Origin: an uncultured SAR116 cluster alpha proteobacterium
GTDB lineage: Bacteria; Pseudomonadota; Alphaproteobacteria; Puniceispirillales; Marisalimonadaceae
Direction: 5' to 3'
Assembly: GCA_902543145.1 (NCBI GenBank)
Contig: CACBXG010000001.1
Coordinates: 62,001 to 126,000, forward strand
Length of the DNA stretch: 64,000 nucleotides
A program made the translations under genes and the position numbers. The notes beneath the pieces were generated by a model. That model ran no database searches. It saw only the letters and a program-made list of their open reading frames with translations, and was not told where the DNA came from. Below, piece after piece: positions 34,424 to 43,760 of this stretch (positions within the stretch are counted from its first letter, which is position 1; every line of letters starts with the position of its first letter).

Positions 34424-35332
34424 TTATTGTTCCCACCTAGCAAAGATGGCTGTGTTTATTTGTCTTGGATCTTCCTGATCTTCAACAATGGATAGTTCGC
34501 CAGATTCAACTTTACCAGAAAACCCTCTCATTGTTTCATTTAATGCAAAATGTAAAGCTAAGTGACTAGATCTAATAGCATAGCTATTTAGAATAATAAA
34601 AATAGGTTCAGAAGTTAAAATTTGTGTAATTAACCTTAACAAAATTGGAAGATCATTAAAAAAATCCCATATTTCACCATTTGGCCCTCTTCCATATTTT
34701 GGTGGATCAAGAATTATACCATCATATTTATTTCCTCTACGAATTTCTCGTTTAACAAATTTAATGGCATCTTCAGTTATAAATTTAATTGGTAAGTGCT
34801 GAAATGAAGACAAGTCCCTATTTTCAAAAGCAAAGTTAATTGCTTTTTTACTTGCATCAATATGTGTCACAGAAGCGCCATGGTAAGCTGCATGTAAAGA
34901 AGCTAGACCTGAATAGCCAAAAAGGTTGAGAACTTTAGGAGAGTAACTTTTATCTCGAATTTTTATGACAGACTTAATTTTTTTTGAAGCCCATAGCCAA
35001 TGAGGAGATTGATCTGGAAAAAAACCAAGATGTCTAAAAGGTGTTGGAGTTGCAAAAAATTTGATATTATCATATTTCATTTCCCATTTAGGTGGCAGGC
35101 ACTTTTTAAGAGACCACTTACCAGTAGAATCCTTGTTTAATGGATTTGAAGAAGGCAGAAAGGCTCCTGAAGATTTTTCCCATTCTTTGAGAGACAATCT
35201 CGGTGACCAAAGGGCTTGAGGTTCAGGTCTAATAAATGAAAAATTTGCAAATCGTTCTAATTTTTTACCATTGCCAGAGTCAACCAAAGAATAATCTTTC
35301 CAATTAGTGGGGTGTAGTAGGAGTGGATTCAT
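34424..35332 (-). CDS. Class I SAM-dependent rRNA methyltransferase-like protein
   Basis: 302 residues. LNLFGYSGLASLHAAYHGASVTHID is the SAM motif I of the RlmI/RlmK group, and GIILDPPKYGRGPNGEIWDF holds the D-P-P-x-Y/F catalytic motif IV for base methylation. The N-terminal 100 residues (WSPRLSLKEWEKSSGAFLP, WEMKYDNIKFFATPTPFRHLGFFPDQSPHW) replace the PUA domain of RlmI. It most likely makes a 5-methylcytosine or N2-methylguanine in rRNA. Convergent with the TrmH gene with a 5-nt gap. Confidence 0.78.
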   Translation of the reverse strand: MNPLLLHPTNWKDYSLVDSGNGKKLERFANFSFIRPEPQALWSPRLSLKEWEKSSGAFLPSSNPLNKDSTGKWSLKKCLPPKWEMKYDNIKFFATPTPFRHLGFFPDQSPHWLWASKKIKSVIKIRDKSYSPKVLNLFGYSGLASLHAAYHGASVTHIDASKKAINFAFENRDLSSFQHLPIKFITEDAIKFVKREIRRGNKYDGIILDPPKYGRGPNGEIWDFFNDLPILLRLITQILTSEPIFIILNSYAIRSSHLALHFALNETMRGFSGKVESGELSIVEDQEDPRQINTAIFARWEQ

Positions 35333-35409
35333 TAGGAAATTTCCTTACAAATAAAATTTTGCAAAGTATCAAACTAATGACAATATAAAAGAAAAAATGT
35401 AGAAATTAA

Positions 35410-36210
35410 ATGAAAATAAATGTTTCGATAATAATACCAGTATACAAAGCAGAGAATACACTAAAAAAAGCTTTAAATTCAATAAAAAATCAAAATATAA
35501 ATTTTGAAAAAAAAATTGAAATTCTTTTGGTAATAGATGATGGAAAAAATTATAAAAATAAAGTTCCTAAAATGAATAAAAACATGACTCTTCGGTTTTT
35601 TAAAACTAATGGTATAAAAACAGGACCTGGTAATGCAAGAAATCTAGGACTTTCAAAGGCAAAAGGAGAATATATAGGTTTTTTGGATGCTGATGACGAG
35701 TGGTCAGAAAACTATCTTAAAAAAATGTATGAATTAGCAAAAAGAAATGGATTATCATTTGCGCCAACAAGAGTATACAAAAATAATGAATTGATTGGAG
35801 AATTCAAAGGAAAAAACAAAAAATATTTATCTATAAATGATATAGGAAAAATTCCTTGTAGTTTTCATCCATTTGTAAAAAGAAGCTTAATTAACAAATT
35901 TGAGAATTATAGAAGTCAGGATGTATACAATACAGCGATATTACTAAATAAAAAAAACAAAGTAAAGATGATACAAAATGAATACTATAAGTTAAACATT
36001 CAAAAAGAATCAGTAACTAAGGAAAAAGGGTTTTCAATTAAAATTGACCAAGCCTATAAAAAATATCAGATAAAATCATTGAAAATGAAAAATTTAAAAA
36101 TTTCAAAGATTTTTGCATTAAGAAGAATTAAAAATAAGAAGTATATAGAATGGGAAGAAAAAAATAAAAAAGGTTTTTACGAATATCTAAGTGAGGAAAA
36201 AAATGGATAA
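35410..36210 (+). CDS. Family 2 glycosyltransferase
   Basis: 266 residues with a GT-A fold. NVSIIIPVYKAENTLKKALNSI at the start binds UDP. GPGNARNLGLSKAKGEYIGFLDADDEW near 77 contains the D-A-D-D metal motif (equivalent of DXD). The C-terminus is very lysine-rich and short, and lacks membrane helices. It is isolated from the main glycan locus and overlaps the HAD gene by 8 nt, so the pair is coupled. The acceptor is unknown. Confidence 0.8.
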   Translation: MKINVSIIIPVYKAENTLKKALNSIKNQNINFEKKIEILLVIDDGKNYKNKVPKMNKNMTLRFFKTNGIKTGPGNARNLGLSKAKGEYIGFLDADDEWSENYLKKMYELAKRNGLSFAPTRVYKNNELIGEFKGKNKKYLSINDIGKIPCSFHPFVKRSLINKFENYRSQDVYNTAILLNKKNKVKMIQNEYYKLNIQKESVTKEKGFSIKIDQAYKKYQIKSLKMKNLKISKIFALRRIKNKKYIEWEEKNKKGFYEYLSEEKNG

Positions 36211-36874
36211 AATAACAACATGTGTTTTTGACGCATACGGAACATTATTCGATGTAAATGCAGCATGTCGAGAATTATCAAAAGAGGTTGGTAATAAATG
36301 GAATGAACTCTCAACTTTATGGAGACTTAGGCAAGTAGAATACACATGGTTAAGAAATTCAATGAAAGAATATATTGATTTTTGGAAAATCACATCTGAT
36401 GCACTAGATTATGCTATGGAAAAATTAAATATTAAAAATATCCAATTAAGGGATGAATTATTATCATTATACTTAAAATTAGAAGCTTATCCTGAAGTTA
36501 AATCTGTTCTAAAAAATATCAAAAATATGGGATTGAAAACTGCTATACTATCAAATGGAAATAATAAAATGTTAGAGAGCGCAGTGATTAATGCGGATAT
36601 CAAAACTTTACTTGATGAAATACTATCAGTAGAAGAATGTAAAGTGTATAAACCTGCAAGTGATGTATATGATTTAGTGAAAAAAAAAATGGGAGTAAAC
36701 AAACAAAACGTATTATTTTTCTCAAGTAACGCATGGGATATGCATGCAGCTTCAAATTATGGATTTAAAACTATATGGGTAAATAGATTTGATAGTACAT
36801 TGGAGAAACTACCAGGAAAACCAGATCAAATTATAAATTCATTAGAACAGATAGAAAAAATATTAAAAAATTAA
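36203..36874 (+). CDS. Haloacid dehalogenase type II family hydrolase
   Basis: 223 residues from the ATG at 36203, with AGGA just upstream. HAD-superfamily motifs: nucleophile Asp in VFDAYGTLFDV, Ser-Asn in AILSNGNNKML, Lys in CKVYKPASDVYDL and the acidic loop in FFSSNAWDMHAASNYGFKTIWVNR. The S-S-N-x-W-D pattern and W-V-N-R are those of L-2-haloacid dehalogenases, which hydrolyse 2-haloalkanoic acids. Actual substrate may differ. It converges with the acyl-CoA dehydrogenase gene with a 4-nt overlap. Confidence 0.83.
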   Translation: MDKITTCVFDAYGTLFDVNAACRELSKEVGNKWNELSTLWRLRQVEYTWLRNSMKEYIDFWKITSDALDYAMEKLNIKNIQLRDELLSLYLKLEAYPEVKSVLKNIKNMGLKTAILSNGNNKMLESAVINADIKTLLDEILSVEECKVYKPASDVYDLVKKKMGVNKQNVLFFSSNAWDMHAASNYGFKTIWVNRFDSTLEKLPGKPDQIINSLEQIEKILKN

Positions 36875-38070
36875 ATATCGTGACCTATACCCCAATGCCA
36901 AAAATCAGTTTTATAATTATTATAAAATCTATTAATAATCATTTGATGAACTTCTGAAGCTCCGTCGACTAACTTTGCTTGACGTGCATAACGATAAATC
37001 CATTCAAGTATAATATCTTTACTATAGCCTTTAGCTCCATTCAATTGGATAGCAGTATCTGAAATGTTATTTAAAGTATCGGCAACGTATATTTTAGCCA
37101 TTGAAACATCTTGTCTAGATTTACTACCATGTTCAATTTTCCATGCGGCTCTCATTACAAGTAAACGGGAAATGTCGATGTCCATTGCGGATTTTCCAAG
37201 TTTTATTTGAACAGATTCTCTATCAGAAAGTTTAACACCAAAGCCTTCTCTAGTGGAAACATAATCTAAAGCTATTTCTAAACATCTTTTAGAGAGACCT
37301 ATCCATCTCATGCAATGTGTAAGACGAGCAAGGCCGAGACGTATTTGAACAATTTTAAGGCCTTTACCAACTTCACCTAACCTGTTTACATCAGGAATTT
37401 CTAAGCCATTATACTCTATCTCACAATGTCCACCGTGTTCTTCTGGGCCCATAATTGGAATACGTCTTTTAATCTTCCAACCAGGTTGATCTTTATGATA
37501 AAGGAAAGCAGTTAAGCCATCCTTAGTTTTGGCAAGTAGAATGAAATGAGATGCAGCAGCAGCTCCAGTAATATACCATTTAAGACCATTAATTATCCAT
37601 TTACCATTTGAATAAACAGCTTCAGTTTTAATCATTGATGGATCAGAGCCACCGCCGGGTGCTGGTTCAGTCATAGCAAGTGAAGAGCGAACATCTCCAT
37701 TGATTATTGGATCAAGCCATTTAACTTTTTGTTCTTCAGTACCTATTTTATTAAGAATGTACATATTACCATCATCAGGAGCTGCACAATTGAAACAAAC
37801 GGGACCAAAAATTGATCTATTCATTTCTTCATATAGGGCAGACATACCAATAGGACCTAACCCAAGACCAGATCTGGATGTGGGCATTTGTGGTGACCAA
37901 AGCCCTGCGGCTTTGACTTCTAAACGAATTTGATTTAGCAAATCTTCATTTATATTTTCATGTTTATCATATGATGAAATATCTGACTCTAGAGGAATAA
38001 TCTTTTGATTAACAAAGTCTCTTGTTTTTAATCTTAAAGTTTCGATATGTTCAGGAAGTGTGAAATCCAT
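36871..38070 (-). CDS. Acyl-CoA dehydrogenase, LvaC/ACAD10-ACAD11-like
   Basis: 399-residue flavoprotein. NCAAPDDGNMYILNKIGTEEQK near 95 matches the block specific to ACAD10/ACAD11, AMTEPAPGGGSDPSMI is the FAD/substrate segment, and WIINGLKWYITGAA the second. At the catalytic-base position near residue 375 it has Asp (AKLVDGASEVH) instead of the usual Glu, also as in ACAD11. ACAD11 and LvaC convert 4-phosphoacyl-CoA towards 3-hydroxyacyl-CoA. The SDR gene 15 nt upstream and the kinase gene across the divergent promoter complete a likely 4-hydroxyacid module. Confidence 0.82.
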   Translation of the reverse strand: MDFTLPEHIETLRLKTRDFVNQKIIPLESDISSYDKHENINEDLLNQIRLEVKAAGLWSPQMPTSRSGLGLGPIGMSALYEEMNRSIFGPVCFNCAAPDDGNMYILNKIGTEEQKVKWLDPIINGDVRSSLAMTEPAPGGGSDPSMIKTEAVYSNGKWIINGLKWYITGAAAASHFILLAKTKDGLTAFLYHKDQPGWKIKRRIPIMGPEEHGGHCEIEYNGLEIPDVNRLGEVGKGLKIVQIRLGLARLTHCMRWIGLSKRCLEIALDYVSTREGFGVKLSDRESVQIKLGKSAMDIDISRLLVMRAAWKIEHGSKSRQDVSMAKIYVADTLNNISDTAIQLNGAKGYSKDIILEWIYRYARQAKLVDGASEVHQMIINRFYNNYKTDFWHWGIGHDI

Positions 38071-38085
38071 AGATTGCTCCTATTG

Positions 38086-38820
38086 TCAAAGACCTGTACT
38101 TAGTCCGCCATCAACAGCTATTGTGGCACCTGTCATATAGGTGTTTAGTGGATTTACTAACATAGAAATAATTACATCAAGTTCTTCGACAGTAGCAAAT
38201 CTTTTGAGAGGTATTTTCTTTTTTAGTAAAACGCCTGCATCACCTTCTAATTGTTTTTTATTAATGTCAGTTAGTATGTAGCCTGGTGCAAGTGCATTAA
38301 CGCATATATTATATTTTGCTAATTCAATTGATTGAGATTTAGTAATTTGTATTAAGGCAGCCTTAGTGGCAGAATATGCTCCAACAAATGATAAAGGTCT
38401 ATAACCAAGAGTAGAAGCAATGTTAATAATTCTCCCATTTTTGTTTTTAATCATATTTGGAATTAAAGCATTCGATACATTAATTGAACCTAATAAATTA
38501 GTGTCAATTATTTTTGTTAAATCTGAATGAGTTTCTTCATGTAATAATTTGGTATTTGCAATACCTGCATTATTTATTAAGGCGTAAATGTTTAGATCAT
38601 TTAACATACTCTGCACTTGCAACTCATCTGTAATATCAAGTTCTAAATATGAATGATCTAGATCTTGGTTAGGAAGAGATGAAATAACTGACTTAAGATT
38701 TTGTAAATTACGTCCAACCCCAATAATTTTAAAGCCATCACGTGCTAACACCTTAGAAAAATTTGCACCTAACCCTCTGCTTGCACCTGTTATTAAAACA
38801 GTGTTAGATTGAATAGTCAT
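38086..38820 (-). CDS. Short-chain dehydrogenase/reductase
   Basis: 244-residue classical SDR. TGASRGLGANF near 12 binds NAD(P), NNAGIANT near 87 is the N-N-A-G motif, and the catalytic set is Ser in NIASTLGYRPL with Tyr-x-x-x-Lys in YSATKAALIQIT. LAPGYILTDI and MTGATIAVDGG close the fold. It lies 15 nt upstream of the ACAD10/11-like dehydrogenase in one transcription unit. By analogy with LvaD it could interconvert a 4-keto and 4-hydroxyacyl-CoA, but the family is broad. Confidence 0.82.
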   Translation of the reverse strand: MTIQSNTVLITGASRGLGANFSKVLARDGFKIIGVGRNLQNLKSVISSLPNQDLDHSYLELDITDELQVQSMLNDLNIYALINNAGIANTKLLHEETHSDLTKIIDTNLLGSINVSNALIPNMIKNKNGRIINIASTLGYRPLSFVGAYSATKAALIQITKSQSIELAKYNICVNALAPGYILTDINKKQLEGDAGVLLKKKIPLKRFATVEELDVIISMLVNPLNTYMTGATIAVDGGLSTGL

Positions 38821-38883
38821 GTATCATATACCTAAAATTTTTTAAATGTGACATTTCAATAAGAATAAATTAGTCAAGTAAAT

Positions 38884-39924
38884 ATGTCAGTAAAAAATAA
38901 AATTAATAGTATAAATCTTTGGTTAAAAAAAAACACATCAATTGATGAACAAATTTTATCTATTAAAAAGTTTGAAACAGGCCAATCTAATCCTACATTT
39001 CTTTTAAAATCAGACAATAAAAGTTTTGTGCTTAGATCTAAGCCATTAGGAAATCTCCTTAGAGGTGCACATCGGATTGATAGAGAATATAAAGTGATGA
39101 GTGCTTTATCAAATTCAAAAATCCCTACTCCTAAAATGTATGGATATTGTAGTGATGAAGATATAACTGGAAGTGAATTTTATGTTATGGAATTTATAAT
39201 TGGAGCACATGAGTTTGATCCAGATCTTACAAATTATACAAGTGAACAAAGAGACAAAATTTATAAACATAAAATTAAAATTTTGGCAGAATTAGTGAAA
39301 TTAGATTTAAAAAAAATTGGTTTAGAGAATTTTGGAAAACCTTATGGTTATCTTGAAAGACAAATTAAATTATGGATAAAACAATATAGAGACTCTGAAA
39401 CAAAACATATAAAAAGTATGGAATACTTAATAAATACCATACCAAAATATGTTCCCACTGAAATAGATAATTTGAAACCATGTCTTTTACACGGTGATTT
39501 TCGTTTAGATAATATGATTTTAGAAAAAAATAAATCTATTCCAAGAATAATTGGTTTGTTAGATTGGGAATTATCAACCCTATCACCCCCTTTTATTGAT
39601 TTATCATACTGGGTATTAATGCTTAGATTCGAAAAAACATGGCCAATAGGTGGTCTAAGTAATTTTAATAATCAAAAGTCTTACTCTGGTATACCAACTG
39701 AAGAAAAAATTTTAGAAAGTTATTTAAATTTAACTAGTTTAGATAAACCAAAATATTGGAAGTTTTTACTTGCTTTTAATTGCTTTAGATTTGCAGGGAT
39801 TCTTCAAGGTATAGCAAAGCGTGTTATTGATGGAAATAACTCAGGTGAAAATGCCTATGAAGTAGGAAAACAAGCAGAACCAGTTGCAGATTTAGGTTCA
39901 AAAATACTCAAAGAATATCTCTAA
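38884..39924 (+). CDS. Phosphotransferase (APH fold), LvaA/ACAD10-kinase-like
   Basis: 346 residues. FETGQSNPTFLLKSDNKSF and VLRSKPLGNLLRGAHRIDRE are the P-loop and ATP-site lysine region, LHGDFRLDNMIL near 198 is the Brenner-type catalytic H-G-D-x-R-x-D-N, and GLLDWELSTLSPPFIDLSY near 230 holds the metal-binding Asp. GKPYGYLERQIKLWIKQYRDSET also matches the kinase part of human ACAD10/11. The family phosphorylates the 4-hydroxyl of 4-hydroxyacyl-CoA. It is divergent from the SDR/ACAD pair, sharing a 63-bp promoter region. Confidence 0.85.
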   Translation: MSVKNKINSINLWLKKNTSIDEQILSIKKFETGQSNPTFLLKSDNKSFVLRSKPLGNLLRGAHRIDREYKVMSALSNSKIPTPKMYGYCSDEDITGSEFYVMEFIIGAHEFDPDLTNYTSEQRDKIYKHKIKILAELVKLDLKKIGLENFGKPYGYLERQIKLWIKQYRDSETKHIKSMEYLINTIPKYVPTEIDNLKPCLLHGDFRLDNMILEKNKSIPRIIGLLDWELSTLSPPFIDLSYWVLMLRFEKTWPIGGLSNFNNQKSYSGIPTEEKILESYLNLTSLDKPKYWKFLLAFNCFRFAGILQGIAKRVIDGNNSGENAYEVGKQAEPVADLGSKILKEYL

Positions 39925-41086
39925 AGTTTCTATTAAGTAATCTTGTGGGATTAATCATTAATATAGAAGCAATAAAAAGTGATATTGAGGATATAGTTAG
40001 TGCAATACTATAAGAATTGAATAAATCTATTATAACTCCACCAAAATAAGGTCCTATCATTTGTCCAACACTAAATGATGAGGTTAAAATGGCAGTAGAA
40101 ACTCTAATTGATCCATTATATCTAGACTGACCCTCTAATAATGCAAGTGCAGTTATTGGTATAAACGTTGAGCCAAGTAAAATAGATGCAGAAGTAATAC
40201 CAACTTTATTTTCTAATAAAACGGGCATTAAAACTCCTAATCCCATTATAGCACAAGCAAAAAAAAGAGCTAAATCATTACCGATTTTTTTTCCAAACCA
40301 AGGCCAAAAAATAACCATAGGTATGCCGGCTAAACCTACTAACAACCAAACATACATTTCAGTGGCTTCTAAACCAGATGTTTCCCTAGCCATGGCAGAA
40401 ATAAAAGTCCCCAAAATTACATATCCAAAACCGTACAAACCATATGAAATAGAAATTAAAGAAAAACTAAAATTATTTTTATAATTTGAATTCTGAGAAT
40501 ATGAGTGCTGCAAAATTTCGTTAGGAGTACATATAAAAATTGGAACAGCTAAAATTACTGATAACACAGCTACACCAATCCATAAGTCATCCCAATGGAA
40601 ACCTAATTCTCCTAAAAATGTAACTAGAATGGAAGATATGACTATTCCAAAACCCACACCCATGAAGTGTGAAGTGCTGAGTGATTTTTTCCCAAATGCT
40701 TGTATGCTTGGTAGAATTAAAGCCGTCCCAAATATGAGAACAAAAGCACTGGATAAACCACTTATAAATCGAATAATAATAAAAAATACTACTTCATCAT
40801 TTATGCTCATTAAAAATGTAGTTGATATTGAAAGAACTATAGAAATAAAAAAAACTAGCTTAACTCTTTTTTTAAAAATTGACGAAATTGATAACAGTGA
40901 ACCACATAGGTACCCAAAAAAGTTCCATGAGGCAATTAAACCACCTTCAGTTTTAGTAATGTTTAACTCTTCTAACATAAAAGGTAGTATAGGAGTATAA
41001 GTAAACCTCCCAATACCTATTGCTAGAGCAAGAGCGGCTGTTCCAGTTAAAATTAAGACTAAAACTTTATAATTAAAATTTTTCAT
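39908..41086 (-). CDS. YbfB/YjiJ family MFS transporter
   Basis: 392 residues with 12 predicted transmembrane helices. AIGIGRFTYTPILPFMLEELN in helix 1 is the hallmark of the YbfB/YjiJ (DUF1228) family, and WNFFGYLCGSLLS follows in helix 2. The substrate is unknown. Its end overlaps the end of the kinase gene by 17 nt on the opposite strand, so it could be a transporter for the acid degraded by that module, but this is only proximity. Confidence 0.82.
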   Translation of the reverse strand: MKNFNYKVLVLILTGTAALALAIGIGRFTYTPILPFMLEELNITKTEGGLIASWNFFGYLCGSLLSISSIFKKRVKLVFFISIVLSISTTFLMSINDEVVFFIIIRFISGLSSAFVLIFGTALILPSIQAFGKKSLSTSHFMGVGFGIVISSILVTFLGELGFHWDDLWIGVAVLSVILAVPIFICTPNEILQHSYSQNSNYKNNFSFSLISISYGLYGFGYVILGTFISAMARETSGLEATEMYVWLLVGLAGIPMVIFWPWFGKKIGNDLALFFACAIMGLGVLMPVLLENKVGITSASILLGSTFIPITALALLEGQSRYNGSIRVSTAILTSSFSVGQMIGPYFGGVIIDLFNSYSIALTISSISLFIASILMINPTRLLNRNFRDIL

Positions 41087-41218
41087 TTAATAACAACTCT
41101 TTTGTATCAAATTTAATGTGCTTTTTATTTTAAGTAAAATAAACAATAAATAACATTATTGATTGACCAAAATTCAAAATATCTTTCAAATAGTAAATAA
41201 ACAATTTATGATCAAAAA

Positions 41219-42001
41219 ATGGATAATTTTTTTTCTATTAAAAATGAAACTGAAAACATAGTTAGGATCGAACTAACTAACGGTGAAAAACACAATCCAT
41301 TATCTTTACAATTAATAAAAAATCTTACAGAAGCTTTAGGAGATGTTTCTGCGCAAACTAAAATAAAAGTAATAATTATTTCTTCTGAGGGGCCTGGTTT
41401 CTCAGCTGGGCACGATCTAGAAGAACTAAGACAAAATAAGAAAAATAAAGTTTTCTTTAAAAATTTATTTGATGAATGTTCAATCTTAATGCAAACCATA
41501 TTAAGGTTGCCACAACCAGTGATAGCTGAAGTTTGTGGAATTGCTGCTGCTGCTGGTTGTCAACTAGTAGCAACTTGTGATTTAGCTGTTGCTTCGGAAC
41601 AATCTTCATTTATGACCCCAGGTGTAAATATAGGTCTTTTTTGCTCAACACCTATGGTTGCGGTTTCTCGAAACATTAGCAGAAAAAAAATCATGGAAAT
41701 GCTTTTAACTGGTGAAAAACTTAGCGCACAAGAAGCTGTTCAGTTTGGGCTTATTAATAAATGTGTGCCATTAGAACGGCTTCATGTTGATACACTAAAC
41801 TTGGCAAAATTAATTGCTTCAAAGCCAACTTCTACAGTAAAGATTGGAAAGGAGGCTTTTTATAAACAAGTAGACATGTCACTAGATGAGGCTTATCACT
41901 ATACTTCTGAAGTAATGGCAATTAACATGATGGAAATAGACGCACATGAAGGTATTAGTGCCTTCTTAGACAAAAGACCTCCTTCTTGGAACGAAAAGTA
42001 G
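41219..42001 (+). CDS. Enoyl-CoA hydratase/isomerase family protein (ECHDC3-like)
   Basis: 260-residue crotonase. HNPLSLQLIKNLTEAL and IIISSEGPGFSAGHDLEEL form the first oxyanion hole. EVCGIAAAAGCQLVATCDLAVAS near 105 gives the second; FMTPGVNIGLFCSTPMVAVSR follows. The S-A-G-H-D-L and A-A-A-G-C-Q-L pattern is that of ECHDC3-type hydratases, and the position of the usual catalytic Glu is not obvious, as in that subgroup. It opens the plus-strand catabolic run and may hydrate a short enoyl-CoA. Confidence 0.82.
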   Translation: MDNFFSIKNETENIVRIELTNGEKHNPLSLQLIKNLTEALGDVSAQTKIKVIIISSEGPGFSAGHDLEELRQNKKNKVFFKNLFDECSILMQTILRLPQPVIAEVCGIAAAAGCQLVATCDLAVASEQSSFMTPGVNIGLFCSTPMVAVSRNISRKKIMEMLLTGEKLSAQEAVQFGLINKCVPLERLHVDTLNLAKLIASKPTSTVKIGKEAFYKQVDMSLDEAYHYTSEVMAINMMEIDAHEGISAFLDKRPPSWNEK

Positions 42002-42126
42002 AATTAAGTGGTTTTAAAAATTATCTTCTGAAGCAGATATAAATTTTTTACATAGAAAATTAATTTTAGATCAAATACTATAATAACAATTTTTATTATT
42101 TTATATAATTATAAAAGGCAATCTGT

Positions 42127-43728
42127 ATGACACAAAGCTTTGATTTTATCGTTGTTGGTGCAGGAACTGCTGGATGTCTCTTAGCGAATCGATTATCAGC
42201 AAACGATAGATATTCTGTCGCATTAATAGAAGCTGGAGGAAATGATAATTACCACTGGGTTCATATACCAGTTGGATACCTTTATTGTATGGGAAATAAA
42301 AGAACAGACTGGCTTTATAAAACTACTTCTCAAAAAGGATTAAACGGAAGATCTCTAAATTATCCAAGAGGTAAAATCATGGGAGGTTGTTCGTCTATAA
42401 ATGGTATGATTTATATGCGAGGACAAGCAGGTGATTATGACCAATGGAGACAAATGGGTAATGAAGGTTGGAGTTGGGATGATGTTTTACCATATTTCAA
42501 AAATATGGAAGATAGTTATGAAGGTGAAAGTGAGTTTCATGGCGCTGGTGGCGAATGGAAAGTAAATCAACAAAGGCTTTCATGGGATATTTTAGATAGT
42601 TTTAGAGACGCAACTATTGAAGCTGGAATACCTAAAACAGATGATTTTAATGAAGGAAATAATTTTGGAGTTTCATATTTTAAAGTAAATCAAAATTCTG
42701 GATTTAGGTGGAATACTGTTAAAGCATTTATTAAACCAATTCAAAACAGAAAGAACCTTAAAATAATAAGTAAATGTGAAGTTAATAAAATAATTTTGAA
42801 CAATAAAAAGTGCAAAGGTATACAAGTATTTAGAAATGGAAAGCTAGAATACATTTTTGCAAACAGAGAAGTTATACTTTCTGCTGGATCTATTGGGTCA
42901 CCTAAAATATTAGAATTATCAGGTATTGGTAATCCAAAAATACTCTCAAACTTAGGCATTAATACTTTGGTTGAGAGTAATAATGTTGGTGAGAATTTAC
43001 AAGATCATCTTCAATTGAGAGTTATTTATAGGCTAGAAAATGCTAAAACACTTAATCAAAAAGCAAACTCTTTACTTGGTAAAATAGCCATTGGTTTGGA
43101 ATATGCTCTCAAGAGATCTGGACCAATGTCAATGGCGCCAAGTCAATTAGGTGTTTTTGCAATGTCTGATAAATCTTATGAAACACCCAATCTTCAATTT
43201 CATGTCCAACCTCTATCTTTAGACAAATTTGGAGACCCTTTACATAGTTTTCCAGGTTTAACAGCAAGTGTTTGTAACCTTAACCCTCAAAGCAGAGGGA
43301 AAGTTCACATTACTTCAAAAGATTACAAGATAGCTCCATCAATAGACCCCAATTACTTATCTGAAGAAAAAGATAAAATTGTAGCTGCTCAATCTATAAA
43401 GTTAGCAAGAAAAATAATTTCCCAACCTGCAATGAAAAAATATAATCCCAAAGAATTTGCGCCGGGTATACAGTTTCAATCTGAAGATGAACTCAAAAAA
43501 GTTGCTGGTGATATTGGTACAACGATTTTTCATCCAGTCGGCACGTGTGCAATGGGCTCTAATAAAACCTCAGTGACAGATAGTAACTTAAAAGTAAGAG
43601 GAGTGGATAGTCTTAGGATTGCTGATGCTTCAGTAATGCCCACTATAACTTCTGGTAATACGAATGCGCCGACATTAATGATTGCTGAAAAGGCATCAGA
43701 GATGATTTTGCAGTCACATAAAATTTAG
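42127..43728 (+). CDS. GMC family oxidoreductase (choline dehydrogenase-like)
   Basis: 533-residue FAD alcohol dehydrogenase. FIVVGAGTAGCLLANRLS near 6 is the dinucleotide-binding motif, YPRGKIMGGCSSINGMIYMRG near 80 is GMC signature 1, and VILSAGSIGSPKILELSGIG near 255 signature 2. The catalytic His pair is in FHPVGTCAMG and TSGNTNAPTLMIAEKAS. It oxidises an alcohol to an aldehyde. Choline is the best-known substrate for this branch, but position within a branched-chain acyl-CoA cluster leaves other alcohols open. Confidence 0.87.
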   Translation: MTQSFDFIVVGAGTAGCLLANRLSANDRYSVALIEAGGNDNYHWVHIPVGYLYCMGNKRTDWLYKTTSQKGLNGRSLNYPRGKIMGGCSSINGMIYMRGQAGDYDQWRQMGNEGWSWDDVLPYFKNMEDSYEGESEFHGAGGEWKVNQQRLSWDILDSFRDATIEAGIPKTDDFNEGNNFGVSYFKVNQNSGFRWNTVKAFIKPIQNRKNLKIISKCEVNKIILNNKKCKGIQVFRNGKLEYIFANREVILSAGSIGSPKILELSGIGNPKILSNLGINTLVESNNVGENLQDHLQLRVIYRLENAKTLNQKANSLLGKIAIGLEYALKRSGPMSMAPSQLGVFAMSDKSYETPNLQFHVQPLSLDKFGDPLHSFPGLTASVCNLNPQSRGKVHITSKDYKIAPSIDPNYLSEEKDKIVAAQSIKLARKIISQPAMKKYNPKEFAPGIQFQSEDELKKVAGDIGTTIFHPVGTCAMGSNKTSVTDSNLKVRGVDSLRIADASVMPTITSGNTNAPTLMIAEKASEMILQSHKI

Positions 43729-43760
43729 TAAGTATGAAATGGGTAATGAAGAGGTAAAAA

